Source: Taeniopygia guttata (lineage: Eukaryota; Chordata; Aves; Passeriformes; Estrildidae). From it: DNA of 64,000 bases. Below the pieces are notes generated by a model that saw only the letters and a program-made list of their open reading frames with translations, made no database searches and was not told the DNA's origin. This document shows, in pieces, positions 49,080-58,841 of this stretch. Position 1 is the first letter of the stretch. Each line of letters begins with the position of its first letter. Both the position numbers and the translations under genes were made by a program. The DNA is taken from contig NC_133030.1 of NCBI RefSeq assembly GCF_048771995.1, positions 57,754,001 to 57,818,000 of the forward strand. Reading direction: 5' to 3'.

Positions 49080-52000
49080 TCATGTTGTTCATGTAACTGC
49101 AGTTAACAAATCTCTGCACAAATATTTGCAGGAGCCATAAGGCTGCTCTTTTCAAGGGAATTGGCAGTGTTGATGTAGGGGTGGCAACCTTCATTTTGAC
49201 AAGCCCTGGAGTCCTCATCTGTCTTCTAAATTTACTTTTAAACTCTCGGGATTTGCATGTGTTTTTCCTCCTTCCTACTCCTCCCTCGTTCGCTGCTGCT
49301 GCAGCATAAGCAAGGACAGATTTTGATGCCCCTCTAGGACCATGTTCATATTCCACTGTCTTCTCTGCTGGGAGGAAGGAAAGCTGCAAAGGAGTGTTCT
49401 CTCTTCTTTGAGAGGAGACATCCCTAACTTAAGTCTGTACAGGATTAAATGCCACGCACGTATTTTCTGAGTGAAAATGATTTCTGACTTTATAAACAGC
49501 TTGGAGTAAACACATTTTAAAATATTACAATCTGTATATTTGCTCAGAGCAAATACACAGCCTGTTATTTTTTCTCTGTTTGCAGAGGCACTGTGAGATG
49601 GTAACACGCACGTTTTTTGCCTTTCATATAAACATAAAATGGTTTGGGCTGGAAGAGACATTAAAGATGATTTAGTTGCAACCCCCCCGTACCATGGGCA
49701 GGGACACCTTCCACTAGACCAGGTTGTTCAAAGCCTCATCCAGCTTTTCATTTATCATTTCTTGTTATCTGAAGGGTAATATCCAAGAACGGGTTTAAAT
49801 TATACCTGTGCCTCTTGAATTCATAGTTTGTCCCTCTCTAGTCTTTATCCCAGGCTTCCCACCAGATGGGCTGCAGCCCACCCCTCAGAGATGCTGTTAC
49901 TCAGAAGGCCACAAAGAGACACACCAAGCTCTTAGGGAGCCAAGGTCTCTTCTGCAGCACAGAGCAAAAGCCTGGTGAGCTGCTCCTGTAATCTCTTTAC
50001 CCAGATTTTGGGAAGCTGGAGGCTTCCTGCCAGTCCTGGTGGAGCCGAGTCATTGCCTTTGGAGGGGGGGAGCCTGAACAATGGTGTGAGAAGTTTGCAG
50101 TCAGAATGCCTGCTCCAAAGCTCTTTGTAGTGGGGACTCTTGAGCTGGCTTTGATACTGTCCTGGAGCAAGAGCTGCCATTTAATCACTGCTGAATTAAA
50201 AGACCATCTGAGGTCTTTGTAAGGGTGGTTGTTGCTTCTCCTGGGCAGAGAGCTGCTCACCCCGGGGGATGGATTGGTCACTGAGAGCTGCCAAATTGTG
50301 TTTCAAGACAAAGGGGCAAACCAACCAGACCCCGAGCCTGCCAAGATGATGTTGCAAAATGCAGGCTGTGGTTTGGAGTGTGCTTCCCTGCGAGCCCCAG
50401 TGCTCCTTTTGCTGCGTGTACCCATTAAAGCTGCTCTGGTGTGAACACATTTGAACTCTGATTTAAAAGGCGTTCTTTGAAACAAGCAAACAAACAGAAC
50501 CCAGCCGACACCCAGGCCTGTGAATGCTGCATCTGAGCACGGAGCCATTCACACAGAGCATTTCCTAGAAAAGAGCCTTCTGCCTCTCTCCCAGCCTAAT
50601 AGCATCAGCTAAATCACATCCAGCACAGACTGCTCATAACTGGGCAAATGCCCTCCGGCTTCCACTGACCTCTATTTCTACATGATGGGTAAAAAAAAAG
50701 GAAAAAAAGAGGTATTTTATGGTCATCCCCTATTTGTATGTGACACTTCACTGAGTGGGCTGGCTTCTCTGGGTGCTGCTTGCTTCCCTCGGCTTCCTGC
50801 ATTTAATTTAAAAACAGAAGCATTTGCTGGGGTGGCTAGAGCTGTAGAAATGAGCTGTAGAGGGACTGAATATCTACTATTCAGTCAGTAGATAAACACC
50901 TCGGATTGTCAAATAGCTGCCTAACCTGCCTGAAATAATTGGTATTGAAAGTCAAAGGGGTCTTGATGTCTCTGCAGAGGTAACAGGGTAGTGGTAACAG
51001 AGGTCAGTGCTGGGGACAGCAGCAGGGACAGCAGTGCCCAAGGCATCTCTGGGACACGCTGCTCATCCTCAGGTGCGTGGGCTGTTCGCTTCTTGCCCAT
51101 TAAAAAGGGAGCTTTTATAAAAGCTATGATAACAAAAAGAGCCAAGCATCCCTCAGCTGTATGTGCTGTAGGAGTGACTCCATGGCACTGACTGCAAACA
51201 CACCAGCAAAGCTGAAATGAGACATGAACCAGGGCTGTGTTCATGTCCTGCGGATCCTAGAAAAGATACAACTGTAGATGATTGTTTTCTGTTATCCTCA
51301 CACCCCCTTTAAAAGGTGTACTTTGGTTAACCTCTGTGGGACTGAACATCTGTGACATCAAATGTCTGCCAAAGGCATTTTTTTTGCATCATTTGCAATA
51401 CAAGAAATGCATTTTCGGCAGTTTTCTACTGCAAGTGTTAAAGCACTGTTATAATTAAAGCAGCAGGAAAAGCTGGAGACAGAAGTCATCAGCTCCGAGT
51501 TATGTTAACATAAAAACATAATTCTCTCCAAGTTTTATGAATAGAAAATAATTTTACAGGGCAGTTACATTTGCTAAGCAAGGGCAGCAGCTGCTCCTGG
51601 ATAAATCATGAGAAGTTTTATTACTGTATGTGGAAGACACTTGAATTACTGAGTGCTTAACCTTTCTGCCGGTGCATGCTTGGAAATCTGCCTGACTTGC
51701 ACAGCTGGGTTTGACAAATACTCATTTCTTATTGGGGTTTAATTTTTTTTTTTTTTAATAAAAACCTAAAAAATTTTGTCACAGTGTGCAGAATAATTAT
51801 CCTAGTGATTCCTTCCAGATATCTGTGATTGGTTAATAGATGCACATGGGCTTAGGCAAAGAAAGCCCTGAGGTGGGAATACTTCAAGGCTGGAAGTCTC
51901 AAAGCTCTGATGCTGCTGGGTCCAACAGCATCTGTGTTTCTCAGGCTTCTTAGGGTGCATTATAGAGTGTGGAGAATCTTGCTTTTGTGCACACTGAGAA

Positions 52001-52930
52001 GGTTGAACAGGGAAATTAAATTTGCTGTTGGGATGTAAACCTGAAGCAGTGAGCATTACAGTTAAAAATAAGGCCAATACGTGTAATACTGCTATCATGA
52101 CATTTCATTTCTTCAGTGTAATGCTGATACTGAATAGTTTTCTGGTACTTTGGAGGCAGAAAGTATTTATCCTCTGTGAGTGAAGCCTTCAGAACTGCAG
52201 TGAAAAGTGACTTCAGCATGTGCAATTCAACATCATTGAATGGGACCATGACTTTAAGTGGCCAAACTTCATGGCTTATGGAAGGCCTCCCACAGCAATC
52301 AGGCAACAGGTTGTGCCATACCTCTGCCATGATCTTCAGATTCCCTGTTTAATAAAACTCAGTCTCTTCCCTTCTTGTCCAGGATTGCCAGAATGACTGC
52401 AACAGAGTGGGCTTCCCAGCAGTCCAGCACTAGGAAAATACATTCTGAGCAATGAGAAATCATGAGGAAAAAGGTAATGAGGATGGATGTGCCCTAAATT
52501 ACATGCTGGTTAAATATTTGCAATCAGAGCTGTGTCAAGACTGAGCTCCCTGAGATGCAATCGCGGCATCTACGGGATTTGCATGTTTCATTAAGAAAAA
52601 GTAATGACACAACTTCAAAAGCAGCCTAGGAGAGGAAATGTTTTCCACCAACTGTTGGTGCACCCTCAGAACAAAGACAGAGCAAAGCTCTCAGCCTTCT
52701 CTGCTGCACTGGGTTTCACCTGAGTGGAGCTGGCCCTGGGAAGCTTTGGGGGGCTCCAGCAGCCCGTGCCTCGGGGGCACTGCCGGGATGCACAGGGCAG
52801 TGCGGCAATGTTTAGTCCCTGTGAATCCTCCTGCTACTGGCACAAACGCTGTAGGAAAACGCTGTCTAAAGCCCTCTGTCCCTCCTGGCAATCGCTGGGA
52901 TTTGTAACGCGTTGCTTTTAGGACATAAAG
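49080..52930. other. Gene-free spacer after ZBTB25
   Basis: No coding region or RNA gene is supported. A CR1 end lies at 49.64-49.75 kb. There are a few A or T tracts, for example near 50690 and 51740. Remaining sequence shows nothing recognisable. Confidence 0.55.
49636..49745 (-). mobile_element. CR1 LINE 3' end fragment
   Basis: It reads aaatggtttgggctggaaga, then a ttaaagatgatttagttgca block, then catgggcagggacacc and ccactagaccaggttg. This is the reverse complement of the CR1 3' terminus. Similarity fades after about 49745. Confidence 0.92.
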
Positions 52931-52979
52931 CCAGCTATAGGAAAACCAGGGCGGGGAGCCATGGAGAGGGGTGATGGAT

Positions 52980-53450
52980 GCAGGAGGACCTGGCAGCAGG
53001 CAGGCAGTGGTGCCGGGGCAGGACGCGGCGGTGGGCGGGCGGTCGAGGCTCCGCGTCCCCGGAGGGACCCGCTCCGCCTCCGCCGGAGCCCGCAGCACCC
53101 CGGAGCCAGCAGGGCGAGCGCCCCAGCCTGTCATTAGGGCCGAGCATCCCCCGGCAGGCTGTTCTCCCGACCCGCGTACTCATGGCGGTGATGCTCGGGG
53201 TGCGGGTGCGCACCATTCCTGTTGTGCCTGTTGCACTCGCCAGCCGGGCCCCAGCCCGCTCCTGCTGCCCGCAGGCTGCCCCACGCACCTCGGGGACGCG
53301 CCTCGGCCTCCCCTGCCCTGCTCCAGCTGGGAAATGGAATGCAAATCGTGTTTCAGGCTGTCGGGGCTGCGCCGGAGCCCGACGCCTCCGTGCGGCGCAG
53401 TCGGGGAGGTTTGGCAGGCGGGAGCGGCGGGGGCTGCCGGCAGCATCCCG
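52980..53450. promoter_or_regulatory. Orphan CpG-rich region
   Basis: About 450 bases of CpG-dense sequence lie between two convergent genes, where no promoter is expected. It runs directly into the 17-copy minisatellite. No start codon with a recognisable protein follows. It could be an unannotated noncoding RNA promoter, or GC-rich sequence grown around the repeat. Confidence 0.4.
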
Positions 53451-53853
53451 GGGATGCGCCGCTCCCCCTTCCCGGGGATGCGCCGCTCTCCCTTCCCGGG
53501 GATGTGCCGCTCCCCCTTCCCGGGGATGCGCCTCTCCCCCTTCCCGGGGATGCTCCGCTCTCCCTTCCCCGGGATGCGCCGCTCCCCCTTCCCGGGATGC
53601 GCCGCTCTCCCTTCCCGGGGATGCGCCGCTCTCCCTTTCCCGGGATGCGGTTTCTCCCTTCCCGGGATGCGCCGCTCCCCCTTCCCGGGATGCGCCGCTC
53701 CCCCTTCCCCGGGATGCGCCGCTCTCCCTTCCCGGGAATGCGCCGCTCCCCCTTCCCGGGAATGCTCCGCTCTCCCTTCCCGGGGATGCGCCGCTCCCCC
53801 TTCCCGGGATGCGCCGCTCCCCCTTCCCGGGAATGCGCCGCTCTCCCTTCCCG
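53450..53853. repeat. 17-copy GC-rich minisatellite, 23-24 bp unit
   Basis: Seventeen head-to-tail copies of a unit built as CGGG(G)ATGCGCCGCTC followed by CCCCTTCC or TCCCTTCC. Units alternate between 23 and 24 bases by loss of one G, and a few have single-base changes. Each junction forms a CCCGGG palindrome. Three junctions read TTCCCGGGAA, a STAT-like TTC-N4-GAA site. Because of the repeat, several frames stay open on both strands, but shifting unit length and the absence of a family argue against coding. Confidence 0.93.
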
Positions 53854-54712
53854 GTGAGAGCGAGCGCGACAGAGTGACGGGCGCTGCGGCGCAGAGATGA
53901 CATCCAGCCCTCTCCAGATGGAAATCCTCTCTCAGGGACAAGGGCAAAGTGATGCCCGGTGTGTCCGTGCACCGGGCAGGAGCGGCATTGGAAAGGCACC
54001 TCCCGAAAGGACAGCGCGGCCTGCAGAAGGGCACCTTGAAATGGAGGTGCCACCTCTTCCAGATTAAAGAGGTTTGGAAGGCACATCTCTGCGAGGTCTA
54101 ACTTGAGGACTTGACAGGGTGACTGCCAGCTCGAGCTGCAGATGATACTTTCATCTTAACAATCTGAATTGCAAAACATGTTTTCTTACCATCTCCCTCC
54201 CTTTTGTATCCAGCCTGTTTGACGGTTTTTATATAACAAAACCTACTTTAAAATGCTGGGCTCGGGTATTTTTGCTGAAATCAACTTTTTGCCTAAGTGG
54301 ACTTTAACCCCACAGCAGAAAAATCCCATCATCTGACACAGAACTGCACTCTTCACAATTCTCTGCAAAAAGAAAGACATGAGAAAGCTGTGCCTCCTAA
54401 CAGATATTAACCTATATTGTAGCTTAAATAACTGTAACATCCTCTGATTAGGTTTTCTTTAAAGTCACATTTAATGTTAAGATTTTGTCCATTTGCAAAT
54501 GAAAAGTATTTAATTACTTTAGTACTACCCAACAAGAGCTGACAAGAACCATTTCTCTGGGAAATAAAACTGCAGAGATAAAAATCATATTAAAGCAATT
54601 ATTTAAATCAATCTGTTTCCTTGGAGCAGTTCATTTTGAGTTACTCATGTTGAAAGCTTCTATCTATAACACAGGAAACATTAGGGCTTCACTGCCTGTA
54701 AATGGGTCTGGC

Positions 54713-54763
54713 TTCCATCCATCCATCCATGCATCCATCCATGCATGCATCCATCCATCCATC
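54713..54763. repeat. (CATC)n tetranucleotide repeat
   Basis: About twelve CATC units, with some CATG replacements, run without other interruption. It is likely length-variable. Confidence 0.93.
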
Positions 54764-55518
54764 CCAAGTGCAAACCAGGATTCCTGTGTATTTTGTGAAT
54801 TTACTCAATTTCTTACACACATTTGTGAAAAAAAAACAAACCAACAAAACCAAACAACCCAAACCCAACAAAAACAACAACAAACCCCCCACAACTGCAT
54901 CATCACTTTTATATATGGTGCATATGAGAATGTCCATGATTTGTGCAGGGATTGCACCTTGGATTCAAACACCGGACTCCTGGCTGCTGTAGAGTCAGTC
55001 CTTTGTAGCCTATGGAGCTGCCATGACCTTCAGCAGCTGGAGAGATGCCCCTGTGCATTTCTAATCCATTTCTGGTGTCCCAGGGCAGGAAAGAAAATGC
55101 AATATTTGTTTGTGTCATCATTGTCTACTGGCAGCTTCCACAAGGAACTTTTCAATGGATACACTTGTTTTCTGCTGGGCTCAACAGAAAAGCTTTTTAT
55201 CCCCCAGGAAGCCTTTCTGGGTATGAGTTATACTATTTAAACACCCTTTTCTTTGCTGCTAATATAAAAAAGCTGTGGGAGATGAAAATACTCAAAATGA
55301 CACAGCAAGGCAGGGATAGGGAACTTGTTTGATAGAGAGCTGAATTGTCCCCACTGAGGAGAGTGCTGGAAACATCTGGGGAAAAAGCAGCAGCACAGGT
55401 TGTGGGGTGAGCAGAAGAATCACTTCCATAATTCAGAGGGCAGCAAGCAATGAATTTCTGGGTAAGGAGCCAGACAGCTCAGAAGCAGGCTGAATAGGGC
55501 CATAAAAATGACTGGATA

Positions 55519-55718
55519 TCAGGAAAAAAATCTTCCCTGAGAGGAGTGTCCAGCATTAGAACAGGCTGCCCAGGGCAGTGGTGGAGTCACCAAACCTGGA
55601 GGGATTTAAAAACTAGATAGATGTGGCACTTGGGGACAGGGTTTAGTGGTGGCCTTGGCAGTGTTTGGTGATCTTAGAGGTCTTTTCCAACCTGAATGAT
55701 CCTGTGATTCTATGATAA
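55519..55718 (+). mobile_element. CR1 LINE 3' end fragment
   Basis: It holds an aaaaaatcttccctgagagg block, then aacaggctgcccaggg, a cctggagggatttaaaaa block, then gaggtcttttccaacc and a gattctatgat tail. This is a different CR1 subfamily from the copies at 17.6 and 35.8 kb, which carry the aaggtcccttccaac type of end. Confidence 0.92.
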
Positions 55719-57676
55719 TAATTCCAGATTATTTTAGCTGTTGGTGAGGATGGTGGTCCTTAAGTCAGGCCACCTTTGGTGCTCTGTCACAGCCATGCAT
55801 CCACATCCTCACAGGATCCCTGGCCCAGCACTTTTTCACAATAGTAAATTTATCATTCCTTCTATGAAAGAATAAATGTTTTATTAATGTTCTACTCTCT
55901 AATCATAAGGAAGGAGTAGAGAGTCTTAATTAAGTCATTAGCAGCTGTTGTGAGCCTATATTTTGTTCTGTAAACCTGAAAGAATAGATAGGATTAATAT
56001 TATTAAAAATTTATGACTCCCTTCCCCCATATTTTGTGTATGTTTTAAACTGTGTCAAGAAATCACATGAAGGATATTATTAAAAAACACCAGTTAGGGT
56101 GTGGGACCAATTTGATCTGCCCCAGAAAGTGCCAAAGCACCAAATCTGCTGCTCCCCCTCCCAAAATGCCAGCCCCAACCTGAATGCTGTCAGCACCACC
56201 CTTGTCAGTCTGCAGAGCCTCAAACATTTCCCTCTGGTGCCACAGGGTATCTAAGAGGGAATTTAACCTTGGGGCAGCAGGATGGCTTTTCTTAGCTGCC
56301 AGAGATTTGTGACCCTTCACAAATTCCTTACAGCAGTCCCTGGGCAGCCAGGACTCTGTAGTAGAAATGATTGACCTGCAACTGAAAGGAAATGTCATAG
56401 AAAGGGCAGAGGAGGAGCAAACCTCCAAAGAATTTGGATCTGCCACCAACATTAAGATTTCTCTCTGCTCACTGTATGACTGCCTGAAAAAGCTGGACAC
56501 AACAGAGCACCACTGTGAGTTAATCCTTTCACATATAAAATCTCTCCATAGCTGCCCACTCAATCACAAGGCAGGAAAACAACAGGTACATTCAGCTTTA
56601 ATGAAATAATCATCAGTTCTATGTACAGCTATAACAGAGGGAAAACCAGATACAAGAGAGGATGCAAACCCAACCCCTGACACGGAGCAAGTCACAGGGC
56701 AGGGCTGGACTAGGCATTTCTACCATTCTCCTCCTTTTTTGAAGACGTGTTTTGCCTAAAAGGCAATACTGAAATAACACCAAATCCTCCCAAAACAGCT
56801 TAGCAGACTGACAGAGCATGACAGCCTGGCCCTGTGGGGTAATTTTGTGTTTATTTACTAAAGCTTGGACATCCTCCACTGCAGCTGACTCCAGTGGGAT
56901 CCCACAGCAATGCTGCAGCCCTTTGCTCAGCACCAGCCTGCCACAGTGCCTGGTGTAATCCCATAAGCCTCTCCAAGCATCAGGATGGCTCTTCCCAGGG
57001 TGCTGCGACAGCTCCAAAGGTACATCTAAAAGTCCTTTAAAAGTCCCTTTTTCAAAACTATAGCAAAATACCTGGAAGAACCAGTATGAAGTACAAAGCC
57101 ATTAAAATTGTACACACTGAATTATCAATAGCTGATAACTTAATAAACAAATTCACAGGAAAAAAAATACACTTTTTTTTCTTTACCACCCTCTGGGTTT
57201 TTTTAAGTTTTACTTGCACAGAGATGAGCTGTGGCTCTTGCTGCTCGCAGTCCCCTCATGACATTAAGGAGATGCTTTATCGAGGTTTAAAACATATTTG
57301 TGCACCAGATACGAGGGACAGCCCTTGTATTTTAGCAGGAATCCAAAGTCTGTGCTGGGAAGGGAGATCTCAGCGCATGGTCAGTGAGCAATTGCCAAGC
57401 GCGGCTGCTATTTCTGTGCCGGCTGAGAACACGCAGGAGAATTCTCTCAGAGGAAAACACACTGCTTTGCCCACAGCTGGACACAAATGCCAGCCACGCA
57501 GATGCAATCCCATATTATTAAAAGGCCCCTTTCTCCTGGGCAGCTGGTAGCTGGAGGTGATGCTCGCACACTCACCGAGAGGTGCAAACCCCTCGGGGCA
57601 GGGCAGTCTCGGGGTCTGACAGCAGTAGGCTTGTCCAGGCATTTTCCAGCCATGTCCTCAGGCCTTCACGGCAGGA

Positions 57677-58841
57677 TTTATTTTTCCCTGAGGACTTCAG
57701 GAAGATTGCTCCAGCATTTCAGTGCATGTTTCAGAGGGAGCTACATGGCGTGCCAGAGCCTGGTGGCAGCGAGCCGGGAATAATACACGATTCCCAAAGG
57801 ATGCCTGGGCTGGATGAAGGCAGGAGGGCTTCTCGGGGAGCCAGCGGCACTCAGACCAAACCAAAGCCATCCCAGCGCCGGCAGCACATTGCAGCTTCCC
57901 AAACTATGCTGACTGCTAACACGCATGCAGCTCACTGCTATTTATATCGCATGCCACGTAGAAAAAAAAATATGCTACATCCGAGGAGAGCTTTCAGCAC
58001 GAGAGCGGGATGGGGACGGAGGAAGGCGAGGGAGGAGGGGGCTGCCTGCGGCAGGGATGCTCCCGCCCGAGCTGCCGCAGGGAATTTCGCCCGCTGTGCG
58101 AAATTCAATGGTGCGGGAAAGGCGCCCCCGGCAAACCAGGCGCTGTGGCTTTCTCGGCATTCCCGCAGCCCGGGGTCAGCACGGCGAGGCTGATGCTGAG
58201 GTTTGGCGTGTCTGGAGATGCACAGGCTGCTTGCGACAGGGGGAGAGGCCGAGTGATGGAGAGAGTGATGCTTCGTGTCACGGCAGTGACCGCGGTTCTC
58301 GGTGCCTGTGCGTAGCGAGGATCGGTTCAAAACACAGCCTGGCATTGATGTTTTCTTGTCAATATTGCAGACACTTCGCTCTTCCTCATCTGCAATAAAG
58401 CCCCAGCAAGCCTCCAGCTGTTTCAGCGTGCCCCGAATCCAGCCCAGCAGCAGGTCGGGCACTCACCGCCTCTCAGGACCTTTCTTCAAACACATGGTAT
58501 GTACAGATCGACAGCAGGAACAGCGGGGAAACAGGGCGTGGGTGACAGCAGGAATGTGGCCTTGACATAAATGTGCCAATAAATGAAAATACAGTCACTG
58601 TAACACCTTATTTTTTCTGCAGCTGTGGTCAGTGGCGCTGTCTGAAGCCCCAGGGGACACGCTGCACTCAGCAGGGTCTGCCCACATCCCGGGATCTGTT
58701 TCACACAGACACAGCTGAACGGGCATGCAGAATTAGCTACACCTCAGCCCCAGGAGCTCTCCGAGTTCTCCACACACCCCGCAGGCCAAATGGAGCTTGA
58801 GATCACTCCTGCTGCCCTTTCTCTCTGGGGCCAGGCTGCCA
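57677..58841 (-). other. AKAP5: Probable AKAP5 3' UTR
   Basis: The first AATAAA on the minus strand after the stop lies at 57682-57677, suggesting a UTR of about 1.2 kb. The stretch is GC-richer around 58000-58190. It contains a perfect 9-bp inverted repeat with a 7-base loop at 58082-58106 (GAATTTCGC and GCGAAATTC). In the transcript this would form a small hairpin. Confidence 0.4.

Larger units (their letters stand above)
54090..57670. other. Gene-free spacer before AKAP5 3' end
   Basis: No gene is supported. It contains a (CATC)n repeat, an A/C-rich low-complexity stretch at 54827-54892 and a CR1 end at 55.52-55.72 kb. Convergent gene ends (ZBTB25, AKAP5) flank the wider interval. Confidence 0.55.

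Noticed and set aside
52935-54086. Long open frames on both strands across the 53.45-53.85 kb minisatellite (up to 383 codons)
   Set aside because: Units of 23 and 24 bases shift the frame, several frames are open at once, and the products are only repeat peptides with no family.
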